From Arthrobacter sp. ZGTC131 (GTDB lineage: Bacteria; Actinomycetota; Actinomycetes; Actinomycetales; Micrococcaceae): a DNA stretch of 64,000 nt. A model generated the notes under the pieces. It ran no database searches, was not told the DNA's origin, and saw nothing but the letters and a program-made list of their open reading frames with translations. The stretch is taken from NCBI RefSeq assembly GCF_002929275.1, contig NZ_PJIK01000001.1, positions 124,001-188,000 of the forward strand, written 5' to 3'. Numbering within the stretch: the stretch's first letter is position 1; every line of letters begins with the position of its first letter. Below, in pieces: positions 1 to 7,939 of this stretch. The translations under genes were made by a program, and so were the position numbers.

Positions 1-4
1 CAAA

Positions 5-19
5 ATTCCTATATGGAAC
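5..19. promoter_or_regulatory. putative IclR-type operator half-site pair
   Basis: TTCC at 6-9 and GGAA at 15-18 form an inverted repeat around an AT-only five-base centre, about 65 to 75 bases upstream of the IclR-family gene. IclR-family repressors usually autoregulate through TTCC/GGAA-type palindromes, so an autoregulatory operator is inferred. The site may also serve a divergent gene left of the window edge. Confidence 0.35.
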
Positions 20-82
20 GCTAGCCCAAGGGAACCCGCAACACAAGACCCTCCGGCAAAACGCGCCTCTCCCCCGCCTAGG

Positions 83-826
83 ATGGACAGCATGAATCCA
101 ATCGCCAGTGCCGGCGCACAGGCTGCGCCCGCCCAGGCTTCCCCGTCGCAGACTCTCTCCAGGGGCATCCGGGCCCTGGAAATCCTGGCCGAGGCTGACC
201 GCGCACTGACCATAGCCGAGCTCGCCGATGCCATGGGCGTCCACCGCTCGGTCGCGTACAGGATTCTCCGCACGCTGGAGGACCATTCGCTCCTGGTGCG
301 CGACGACGCGGGCCGGGTGCAGCCCGGTCCGGGCCTTGCCGTGCTGGCCAGGGGGGTATCACGGAGCCTGCAGACGGCCGCCCTGCCGGAACTGACGCAG
401 CTGGCCAACTCGCTGAACATGACTGCCTTCGTCGCCGTCTGGGACCACCAGGACTGCGTCACGCTGGTCACGGTGGAACCCCGTCATTCGGCCGCCACGG
501 TGGTCCAGCATCCCGGATCGCGGCATCCCATCAGCACGGGCGCGCCCGGCATCGCCATCCAGTCGGCCGTGTCGGAACACGATTGGAACCAGCTGGCGCC
601 CGGCGTGCCCTACCGTGCCGAGGCTGCCGAAGCGCGCAGGCGCGGCTACGCGGCCAGCCACGACGAAGTCATCGCGGGGGTTTCCTCGCTGGCCGCCCCG
701 ATCAGGGTGCCGGGCGGACGGCCCGCGGCGGTCGCCGTCGTCTATATCCGTGCCTCACAGGACCCGGCCGAACTCGCCGAGGCGCTGACCGCCGGCGCGG
801 CGAGGATCGAAAGCCAGCTCGCCTGA
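83..826 (+). CDS. IclR-family transcriptional regulator
   Basis: A 247-residue protein with the two-domain IclR plan. A winged helix-turn-helix lies at about residues 25-80 (TIAELADAMGVHRSVAYRIL, then a basic wing). A C-terminal effector domain of about 150 residues follows, with the family-typical PISTGAPGIAI stretch. It probably binds a small organic acid and represses or activates a catabolic or transport operon; the ligand cannot be read from sequence. Two starts are possible, ATG at 83 and ATG at 92. The second has AGGATGG (80-86) just upstream and looks at least as good. A TTCC/GGAA inverted repeat lies upstream at 5-19. The next gene converges on it, so its target may be itself or a gene beyond the left edge. 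Confidence 0.85.
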   Translation: MDSMNPIASAGAQAAPAQASPSQTLSRGIRALEILAEADRALTIAELADAMGVHRSVAYRILRTLEDHSLLVRDDAGRVQPGPGLAVLARGVSRSLQTAALPELTQLANSLNMTAFVAVWDHQDCVTLVTVEPRHSAATVVQHPGSRHPISTGAPGIAIQSAVSEHDWNQLAPGVPYRAEAAEARRRGYAASHDEVIAGVSSLAAPIRVPGGRPAAVAVVYIRASQDPAELAEALTAGAARIESQLA

Positions 827-854
827 CGCGGTCCCGCCCAAGCGAGTCGCAGCT

Positions 855-884
855 CGCGCCGTTCCCAGCGCCGGGAACGGCGCG
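855..884. terminator. bidirectional hairpin terminator between convergent genes
   Basis: A perfect 12-bp stem (855-866 with 873-884) closes a 6-base loop. Flanking bases (CCCAAG and CTTGGG) extend the palindrome with two mismatches. It sits between the stop of the IclR gene and the stop of the convergent MFS gene, so it can end transcription from both sides. Confidence 0.7.
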
Positions 885-893
885 TGCCGCGAC

Positions 894-2249
894 TTACTTG
901 GGCTGGTTCCGGCGGACGACGACGGCGGCTGCCGCACCGAGCACGAACAGCGCCGCTGCGGCGGCCACCGGTACGAGGAACGCCGCCGAGTATCCGCTGC
1001 CCTCCGCCAGTTGGCCCGCCACCGATGAACCGATCGCCGTGCCCGCGACGATGCCGCTGGCCAGCGCCGTCATGACGGTTCCGAGCCTGCCCGCCGGCGC
1101 GACGATGCCGCCAATGGCGAACACGGTGACCATGACAGGTCCCACCGGCAGCCCCAGGACCAGGAGCACCAGGACCATTGCCCAGCCGTCGCCCGGCAGC
1201 AGCAGGAGTGTTGACAGGCCGGCCATGGCGGCCGCCCCGGCCAGCCAGCGCGCCGCCAGGGTGAAGCGGGCCGGCCAGTAGGCCACCGAAATGGCTGCCG
1301 CTGCCGAGCTGAGCCCCATGACCGCATAGAGGAGCCCGGCGACCTCGGACGTTGCAAACGCGGCCGAAAACGAACTGAGGGCAGCCTGGGTGGAGCCGAA
1401 AAAGCTGCCCATGCAAACCATGGCCATCACCGGCAGCGTCACGGCGGCGAAGGACATGAGTCCCGCGCGCGGCGGGCTGCTCTGCCCGGCGCTGCGCTGA
1501 ACGGCTGTGCGGTGAACGGTGCGTGGTTGAACAGCCCTGCGCGGAACCGCAAGATGCGTCCGGTGCACGGCGAAGGCAGGCACCAGCGTGATGGTCAGGG
1601 CCGCTGCGAGGGCAAGCGGCAGCCACGGCGCAATCAGGCTGGCCAGGATGCCCACGAGGGCCGGGCCGAGGACAAAGGTCAGCTCGTCGGCCGTGCTCTC
1701 GTACGAGAGTGCCGTGTCCAGGTCCTTGCCGCCGCCCTTGCGGTTTCCGGCCGACGTCAGCGCCATCCAGCGGACCCGCGCCAGCGGACCGACCTGCGGG
1801 CAGCTGACACCGGCGACGAAGGCTGCCGCGAGGATGGGGACCGCGCTGCCTTCCGCGCCGGGCACCATATAGGCCGCGGCAATCAGCACGAGGACCGCCA
1901 GGGCATTCAGGATGGCTGCAACCACGAGGACCGGGCGCTGGCCGAAACGGTCCGCCAGGGCACCCAGGACGGGCGCGCCGATGGCCGATCCGATGCCGAC
2001 TGCGCCGGCCGACGTTCCGCCCGCGGCATATGAGCCGCTCACGGACGTGACGAGCGTGAGCGTGCCAACGGTCAGCATGGCCAGCGGCAGCCGGGCGAAC
2101 AGGCCCAGCGGAATAAAGCCCCTGCCGGCCAGTTCAGGCAGCCGGGAATACCTGCTTCCCGAGCGGGCCTGCGGCGATTCGGAGGACAGGCCGGTTGTGT
2201 CGGCGGGAGAGTGCTGCGAAGGGCGCTGCGGCGCCGTAGAGGTTGTCAT
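894..2249 (-). CDS. MFS transporter, probable multidrug or metabolite exporter
   Basis: A 451-residue polytopic membrane protein with about 12 hydrophobic segments after a polar 45-residue N-terminal tail. The MFS loop 2-3 signature is visible as ALADRFGQRPVL at about residues 97-108. A long polar loop with an unusual SPPRAGL-type stretch separates the two six-helix halves. Proton-coupled transport across the cytoplasmic membrane is the family role; the substrate is unknown. It converges on the IclR-family gene and is separated from it by a strong hairpin, so shared regulation is not implied. An 8-bp-stem hairpin (2272-2297) lies just upstream of the start. Confidence 0.8.
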   Translation of the reverse strand: MTTSTAPQRPSQHSPADTTGLSSESPQARSGSRYSRLPELAGRGFIPLGLFARLPLAMLTVGTLTLVTSVSGSYAAGGTSAGAVGIGSAIGAPVLGALADRFGQRPVLVVAAILNALAVLVLIAAAYMVPGAEGSAVPILAAAFVAGVSCPQVGPLARVRWMALTSAGNRKGGGKDLDTALSYESTADELTFVLGPALVGILASLIAPWLPLALAAALTITLVPAFAVHRTHLAVPRRAVQPRTVHRTAVQRSAGQSSPPRAGLMSFAAVTLPVMAMVCMGSFFGSTQAALSSFSAAFATSEVAGLLYAVMGLSSAAAAISVAYWPARFTLAARWLAGAAAMAGLSTLLLLPGDGWAMVLVLLVLGLPVGPVMVTVFAIGGIVAPAGRLGTVMTALASGIVAGTAIGSSVAGQLAEGSGYSAAFLVPVAAAAALFVLGAAAAVVVRRNQPK

Positions 2250-2271
2250 GTATCCGGGCTCGTTCAGTAGT

Positions 2272-2297
2272 GCGCATCGTCCCTCCTCCCGATGCGC
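2272..2297. other. hairpin between sbcC and MFS gene
   Basis: GCGCATCG (2272-2279) pairs perfectly with CGATGCGC (2290-2297) around a pyrimidine-rich 10-base loop. It lies downstream of the sbcC stop and 23 bases upstream of the MFS start on the same strand. It could act as a weak terminator for sbcDC or as leader structure; no T-run follows it. Confidence 0.4.
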
Positions 2298-2354
2298 GCG
2301 ACCCGGTAACTATCCGATTCTACTGGACGCCCAACGGCTCTGCCTGCACAGGCG

Positions 2355-5300
2355 TCAGGCTGCAGCGGCAGCGTCTGAGACGTGCAGGGTGGAGCCGTTG
2401 CGTCCCTTCACGACCTGGAGCTGGGTGCCGATCCGCTGCTTCATCTCCGCCACGTGGCTGACCAGGCCAACCACCCGGCCGCCGTCGCGCAGGCCCTCCA
2501 GCGCGTCCATCACCTGCTCCAGCGCCTGTTCGTCGAGGCTTCCGAACCCTTCGTCCACAAACAGGGTTTCGATGTCCACGCCACCTGCCTCCTGCTGTAC
2601 GACGTCCGCGAGGCCCAGGGCGAGCGACAGTGACGCCATGAAGGACTCCCCGCCGGACAAGGTGGACGTATCGCGCCGCTGGCCGGTCCATTCGTCCACG
2701 ACTTCCAGGCCGAGCCCGGACTTTGCGTTCCTCGCGGCCCTGGCATCCGTGTGCTGCAGCGTGTACCGCCCGTCGCTCATGGCGACGAGCCTTTCGGACG
2801 CGGCCATGGCAACCTGTTCGAGCCGAGCCGCCAGCACGTAACTGTTGAGGCTCATGCGGTAGCTGTTGTCGCCAGTGCCCCGGGAGGAGTCCGCCAGTGC
2901 CGTCAGCAGTTCGGCGCGTTCCCGCGGCACCCGGCCGGCCTCTGCCAGTTCCGCATATTCGCGCCGCAACCGGCCGAGGGTCGCGCAGGCCTGCTGGGCC
3001 AGGCCGGCGGCCACTGCCACGTCCTTCGCCGTCCGCTCGGCCTGGTCAACCTCGGCCCGCAGCTGCTCCAGCTCGGCGGCCTCCAGTGCGCTGCCGGCTT
3101 CGCGTTCCTGGCCGGCCAGCACGAGTTCTTCGCTGGCGAACAGCTCGTCCAGCCGGGCCAGTTCGTCGTGTCCGGCACGGACCGCCGCATCCAGCCGCGC
3201 CGACTCCGACGGCGTCAGCAGCGCCGCTTGCGCATCAGCGGCCGAATCGAAGCCCGCTTCCGGCAGCGCGCGGTCCAGCTGGGCCTGTGCGTCGGCCAGC
3301 CGCGCCGTCGCCTGGTCCAGTTGGGCACGGGCCGAAGCCGCCCGTTCCAGGATGTCGATCGCTTCCCCGATGCCGCCGCAGCGGAGGCTGAGGCTGCCGT
3401 AGCCGGAGCGCAGCGCGGTCAGGGCCGACTCGAGCAGGGCCGCCTGCTGTTCGATTTCCGCCATGGTGGATTCTGCCTGGGCCAAGCCCGACATGGCCTC
3501 CACGCGCGACTGCTCCGTGGAGTCAACGCGGTCCGCAAGCTGCGCCTGCCGCTCCCGGCTCTCCGCCAGTTCCACCTCGGCGGCCGCGGCCTCGGCCGCC
3601 GCTTCCCTCGCATAGAGTGCCGCCTCGTGTGCTTCGGCGGGATCAGTGTCGCCACCTTGCCCGGCCAGCACGGCGACCAACTGGCGGGCGGCGGAGAGTT
3701 CCGCATCCAGCGCGGCGAGCGCCTTCTCCGCCCGCTCATAGTTGGCCTTTGCCTGCTCCTCTTTGTCGGCAAGTTCCAAAGCGGATTCAGCTGTTGGAAC
3801 CGGCGCCGGATGTTCCGCGCTGCCGCAGACCGGGCACGGCTCGCCGTGTTCCAGGCGAGCCGCGAGCTCGGCTGCCGCGTTGGCCAGGCGCTCCTCCCGG
3901 ACGTCAAGCCACAGTGTGCGCAGCTCCTGGTGTTTTTCCCTGCCGCTGAGATGGCGCTCCGTTACTGCTGCAAGTTCCACGGCTGCTGCTCCATAGCGCC
4001 GGACAACGTCCACAAGTTCGTCGGCCGCCGCGGCTTCCTTGGTGCGGAGCACGGATTCGCCTGCCAACAACTCCAGCGTCTGGAGGCCTGACTGCAGGTC
4101 CGCCATCTCTGAGCGCAGCGAAACAAGGGTGGTTTCGTAGGACTGGATGGCGTCCGAATGTCTCCGGCGCTCACCTGTGAGCCCGGCGGACCGGGACCGC
4201 AGGCCAGCCAGGCTGACCTCGTCCGCCACGCGTTCGTTCACCACCGCAAGCAGCGACCGCAGCCGCCCCAGCTCCGCGCCGGCGTCGACGGCGGAAGGGT
4301 CGGCGGCAGCCAGTTCGGGATGCTCCCTGGCAGCCTGCTCCACCTCTGCCGCGGCGCGCTCCATGGCCCCGGCCGCTCGTGACAGGAGCGCATCGGCCGT
4401 CACCACAGCCTGGAGCTGTCCGCCGAGGATCTCGGCCTTGCGGTGCAGCGACAGCCTGCCCGCGGTGGCGTTAAGTGCGGTAGCAGCCGCCTCAGCGTCC
4501 GCTTTACGGCGCAGCGCGGCGGCAAGCTTCAGCCGCCTGCCTTCGCGGGCCAGTTCCTGATCACGCCGGGCTGCGCATTCCCGGTGCAGTGCCTCACACG
4601 CCTCAGCTTTGGCGGCCAGCGCGGAGGCCCCGGCCGATGCCGCGGATTCGAGCCAGCCGAGCCGATCGCCGGCGTGGTTGGAGTCCGGGGCGCCGGTGAG
4701 ATCCAGGTCCAGTGCGGCGGCCTCGGCGTCGGCCCTCGCTACGATCAGCGCCAGCTTGCCGTTGTGGCCCGCAACTTCCTTGGCGGCTTCGGCGGCTTTA
4801 AGGGCCAGTTCGCGCTCCACCGCTTCAAAGCGCTCGGTCCCGAAAAGTTTCTGCAGGAGTTCCAGGCGGTCGGAGGCCTTCGACCGGAGAAATGCCGCGA
4901 AGTCCCCCTGCGGGAGCATGACCACCCTGGTGAACTGTTCCCGGTCCATGCCGAGGATCGCGGCGATCTCGGCCCCGGCTTCGTCATTCCTGCCGGACTT
5001 TTCGATCCATTCACCGCCCACGCGCTCGCGCAGCAGCGTTTTTGCCTGCTGCGTGGTGAACCCGTTCCGGCTGCGCGCGCTGGGCTTTTCCCAGGCCGGG
5101 GAGCGGGAGACCTCAAACCGCCTGCCGCGGGCGGAAAACTCACAGCTCACCCGGGGTTCGGTGGCGGACTCGGCGTGATCGCTGCGCAGCCTCTTGCCGT
5201 GCTGCCGCGCGCCGGGCACGGAACCGTATAGGGCGTAGCAGATGGCGTCCAGCACGCTGGTCTTGCCGGCGCCGGTGGCTCCGTTGAGCAGGAACAGCCC

Positions 5301-5384
5301 GTGCCCGCTGAGACGGTCGAAATCGATTTCCTCGGTACCGGCGAACGGACCGAAAGCACAGATCTCCAAACGGTGGATTCTCAT
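2355..5384 (-). CDS. sbcC: exonuclease subunit SbcC (SMC-like ATPase)
   Basis: Start chosen at ATG 5384 because MRIHRLEICAFGPFAG is the conserved SbcC N-terminus. The frame stays open further upstream, but that stretch is antisense-style sequence inside sbcD. The product is 1009 residues. Walker A GATGAGKT is at about residues 35-42, long Ala/Glu/Arg coiled-coil arms follow, and a zinc-hook CPVC has its first Cys near residue 517. ABC signature LSGGES is near residue 905, and Walker B is followed by VDEGFGSLDE. With SbcD it forms an ATP-dependent nuclease that opens hairpins and processes blocked DNA ends during repair and replication. The start overlaps the sbcD stop in an ATGA, which indicates translational coupling. 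Confidence 0.93.
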   Translation of the reverse strand: MRIHRLEICAFGPFAGTEEIDFDRLSGHGLFLLNGATGAGKTSVLDAICYALYGSVPGARQHGKRLRSDHAESATEPRVSCEFSARGRRFEVSRSPAWEKPSARSRNGFTTQQAKTLLRERVGGEWIEKSGRNDEAGAEIAAILGMDREQFTRVVMLPQGDFAAFLRSKASDRLELLQKLFGTERFEAVERELALKAAEAAKEVAGHNGKLALIVARADAEAAALDLDLTGAPDSNHAGDRLGWLESAASAGASALAAKAEACEALHRECAARRDQELAREGRRLKLAAALRRKADAEAAATALNATAGRLSLHRKAEILGGQLQAVVTADALLSRAAGAMERAAAEVEQAAREHPELAAADPSAVDAGAELGRLRSLLAVVNERVADEVSLAGLRSRSAGLTGERRRHSDAIQSYETTLVSLRSEMADLQSGLQTLELLAGESVLRTKEAAAADELVDVVRRYGAAAVELAAVTERHLSGREKHQELRTLWLDVREERLANAAAELAARLEHGEPCPVCGSAEHPAPVPTAESALELADKEEQAKANYERAEKALAALDAELSAARQLVAVLAGQGGDTDPAEAHEAALYAREAAAEAAAAEVELAESRERQAQLADRVDSTEQSRVEAMSGLAQAESTMAEIEQQAALLESALTALRSGYGSLSLRCGGIGEAIDILERAASARAQLDQATARLADAQAQLDRALPEAGFDSAADAQAALLTPSESARLDAAVRAGHDELARLDELFASEELVLAGQEREAGSALEAAELEQLRAEVDQAERTAKDVAVAAGLAQQACATLGRLRREYAELAEAGRVPRERAELLTALADSSRGTGDNSYRMSLNSYVLAARLEQVAMAASERLVAMSDGRYTLQHTDARAARNAKSGLGLEVVDEWTGQRRDTSTLSGGESFMASLSLALGLADVVQQEAGGVDIETLFVDEGFGSLDEQALEQVMDALEGLRDGGRVVGLVSHVAEMKQRIGTQLQVVKGRNGSTLHVSDAAAAA

Positions 5385-6562
5385 AGTGATACTCCCTGCA
5401 GGCGCACGGTTTCCAGGGCTTCGGTCAGGGCCGCCCGCTCCGCCTCGTCGGGCTCGCGGCCGCGGACATGCTCCAGGAAGCCGCAGCAGACCGAGAGATC
5501 GTCGGTCGCCGCGGCCAGCCGGCTGCTGTAGCTGGTCTTCGCAGAAGCGGAAGCGCCCTCGGGATCGAACCCGAGCACGAGCGTGTCCGGAAACCGCGCC
5601 CTCAGCCGTTCCATGGCCTGGGCCGGCCGCTGGGCGTCCGTAATGGTCACCTGGCAGTATGCGCCTTCCGCCCACGCGTGGTCAGCCGACTCGAGCAGCT
5701 CCGTGATGGTTCCTCGGAGGACAGCGAGTTTCCGCGGTGCCTCCCACAGGACCTCCTGCACGGAGCTCACTCCGGCCTCATCGACGTCAACGAGCCAGGC
5801 GCCTTTTTGGTGCTTGGCTTCAGAAAACGAATAGGCCAGCGGCGAGCCTGAATATCTCACGTCCGGGGCGAGTGCCTGCCGCCCGTGGAGGTGGCCCAGC
5901 GCGGTGTAACTGAACCCCGCAAAGAGATCCAGAGGAACGGCGCCGACTCCTCCGATGCTGAGGTCACGTTCGCTGTCCGAGCTGATTCCGCCGCTCGCGA
6001 AGGTGTGTGCCAGAACCACCGAATGGACGGTCCGGGATTCGTTGCGTGCGGCCAGGTCCGCACGGATGCGCTCCGTGGCAGCACGCGTGACCTCGAAATG
6101 GCTGGGCGTGGCGACGCCGAGTTGCTCGGCCACGAGGCGCGGTTCGAGCCAGGGAATGCCGTAAATGGCCACGGCCGGGCCCTGGTCACGTCCGGGCCCG
6201 CTCTCCAGCGGCAACACCAGCGGCACGTCCAGTTCCTGGAGCCTGGTCCGCAGATGGACGCCCCCGCGTTCCAGCAGCCTCGAGGCAAATCCGAGCCGGA
6301 TGGCGGAGTCATGGTTGCCGCTGGTCAGTACGACGCGGGCCCCAACGCCGGTCAGCCGGACGAGGGCGTCGTCCAGCAGCCTGACGACGTCGACGCCGGG
6401 AAGGGCGCGGTCATAGACATCGCCGGCAATGAGGACTACATCGACGGACAGTTCCTGGACCCGGGCGACCAGCTGATCGACAAAAGAGCGCTGGGCATCG
6501 AGCATGCCAACGCCGTGGAAGGACCGGCCCAGGTGCCAGTCGGAGGTGTGCAATAACCGCAT
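5381..6562 (-). CDS. sbcD: exonuclease subunit SbcD (Mre11-like phosphoesterase)
   Basis: 393 residues. The metallophosphoesterase motifs appear in order: HTSDWHLG (from residue 5), AGDVYDR, GNHDS, AHTF and GHLHG. These are the manganese-binding and catalytic elements of the Mre11/SbcD nuclease. A capping region follows and shortens towards the C-terminus. It forms a complex with SbcC, whose gene overlaps by four bases downstream, and supplies single-strand endonuclease and double-strand exonuclease activity. No strong Shine-Dalgarno sequence is seen before the ATG. Confidence 0.93.
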   Translation of the reverse strand: MRLLHTSDWHLGRSFHGVGMLDAQRSFVDQLVARVQELSVDVVLIAGDVYDRALPGVDVVRLLDDALVRLTGVGARVVLTSGNHDSAIRLGFASRLLERGGVHLRTRLQELDVPLVLPLESGPGRDQGPAVAIYGIPWLEPRLVAEQLGVATPSHFEVTRAATERIRADLAARNESRTVHSVVLAHTFASGGISSDSERDLSIGGVGAVPLDLFAGFSYTALGHLHGRQALAPDVRYSGSPLAYSFSEAKHQKGAWLVDVDEAGVSSVQEVLWEAPRKLAVLRGTITELLESADHAWAEGAYCQVTITDAQRPAQAMERLRARFPDTLVLGFDPEGASASAKTSYSSRLAAATDDLSVCCGFLEHVRGREPDEAERAALTEALETVRLQGVSL

Positions 6563-6682
6563 ATTCTTACGCTAACCGTAGGCACTGACAGTATTGCCGA
6601 CCCCGCCCGGCGCGTCCGGAGACACGCTGGGGCGGGTGTCGGTGCCGGCCGTCATGCGGGTGGTTGCGCCGCCTGCTTTGTG

Positions 6683-6700
6683 ACCGGGCTGACGCCCGGT
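6683..6700. terminator. hairpin downstream of aquaporin gene
   Basis: ACCGGGC (6683-6689) and GCCCGGT (6694-6700) form a perfect 7-bp stem with a four-base loop, 50 bases past the aquaporin stop. No T-run follows on the minus strand, so termination is only inferred. The rest of the gap between sbcD and the aquaporin gene shows nothing recognisable. Confidence 0.4.
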
Positions 6701-6749
6701 ACTGCCTGTTGCCCGCTGCCGACTGCTGTGCGAGCTCCTCGGTGTGGGC

Positions 6750-7733
6750 CTACTTGGTGCGCGGGCCGTCGAAGAAGTCGCGGGCTTCCGCGTCGGCGGC
6801 GGGCGCACCGTCGGTGTCCGCGCTGCGGTCGTTCAAACCGCCGTCGTTCACCGCGCCGTCGTTCACCGCGCCGTCGTCGTCCGACCCGCCGTGCCGGTCG
6901 TCATCGGACTCAAGAGCATCTGCACGGTCCCGGTCTTCGCCGGCCGGACGCGGAGCGGCACCCGCAGCGGCGCTGCTGTCGGAGAAACCCCGGAAAGCAA
7001 GGCCCGCGATGGCCGCACCCACCAGCGGGGCCACCCAGAAGAGCCAGAGCTGCTCGAGCGACCAGCCGTTGCTGAACAGCGCCGACGCCGTGGCCCGGGC
7101 GGGGTTAAACGGCGCGTTTCCGATGGCCTGTCCGAACTGCAGCAACACGGCAAAGGCCAGGCCGACGGCGAACGGGGCCGCTGCCGCATGGACGTTGCGG
7201 CGTGAGGTGGTGCCCAGGAACACGGCGACCAGGAGGGCTGCGCCGAGGACTTCGGCCAGCAGGACGCCCGCCATCGGCGTCTGAATGACCGAGTGTTCGC
7301 CGAATCCGGCAGTCACGGTATCGAAGGCCGCGCGGGTGTCCGGAATGTTGGGCACGGTGCGGAGGATGCCGAACAGCGTCAGCGCACCGGCGGCGGCGCC
7401 CACGATCTGCGCGCCGATGTAGGCGCCGGCATGGGCGATCCGGATTTTTCCTGCCACGAGATGGCCCAGGGTGATGGCCGGGTTGAAGTGCCCGCCGGAG
7501 ATGTAGGCGAACGCGAGCATGGCAGCCGTCACGGCCAGGCCACCGGCAAGGGCGGCCGGCAGCGGGTTGGACTGCGGAAGGGTGAAGAGCGGCACGCCCA
7601 GCCCTGCGATCACCAGGAACAAGGTTCCGAACGCTTCGGCCCCCAGCCTGGCAACCAGTCCGGGCCGGAATCCGTCGTCACCGGAGGGGTGCTCGGCGTC
7701 GGCGGTCGGGGGTACGGGCACAGGGGTGGTCAT
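6750..7733 (-). CDS. MIP-family channel (aquaporin/aquaglyceroporin-like)
   Basis: 327 residues with six hydrophobic segments and both MIP signature loops: FNPAITLG (Asn-Pro-Ala at 84-86) and FNPARATA (210-212). These half-helices form the pore constriction for water or small neutral solutes such as glycerol. The residue after the second NPAR is Ala rather than the Asp of GlpF or the Ser of many aquaporins, so substrate class is not decided. About 80 C-terminal residues are polar, acidic and probably disordered. They contain an Asp-Gly-Ala-Val-Asn repeat encoded by a 15-bp tandem repeat. The gene is divergent from the ADP-ribosylglycohydrolase gene. Confidence 0.85.
   Translation of the reverse strand: MTTPVPVPPTADAEHPSGDDGFRPGLVARLGAEAFGTLFLVIAGLGVPLFTLPQSNPLPAALAGGLAVTAAMLAFAYISGGHFNPAITLGHLVAGKIRIAHAGAYIGAQIVGAAAGALTLFGILRTVPNIPDTRAAFDTVTAGFGEHSVIQTPMAGVLLAEVLGAALLVAVFLGTTSRRNVHAAAAPFAVGLAFAVLLQFGQAIGNAPFNPARATASALFSNGWSLEQLWLFWVAPLVGAAIAGLAFRGFSDSSAAAGAAPRPAGEDRDRADALESDDDRHGGSDDDGAVNDGAVNDGGLNDRSADTDGAPAADAEARDFFDGPRTK
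6828..6872. repeat. 15-bp tandem repeat inside aquaporin gene
   Basis: Three in-frame 15-bp units (6828-6842, 6843-6857, 6858-6872). The last two are identical and the first differs at two bases. They encode repeated five-residue Asn-Asp-Gly-Ala-Val-type units in the acidic tail, a typical slippage-prone low-complexity segment. Confidence 0.75.
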
Positions 7734-7939
7734 GTTCAGGAAATCCTTTGTTTCGGTGAGCCGGTGACACCGGCACCTGCGGGGGTCAGCCTCTGCATTC
7801 TGGCAGCAGATTCTGGACGGTTGCTGAATTCGAGCTTAGTCTCCCGCCGGCCGTGCAGATGCCCGCCGCCGGAGCGTGCCGTTCCCCTGGGAACGAGCCG
7901 CTGCGCTGCCCGGCCCTGCCGGCGGGTAAATTTGGTGGC

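Noticed and set aside
5385-5675. N-terminal extension of SbcC
   Set aside because: It lies inside sbcD in another frame; the family N-terminus starts exactly at ATG 5384, with an ATGA coupling.
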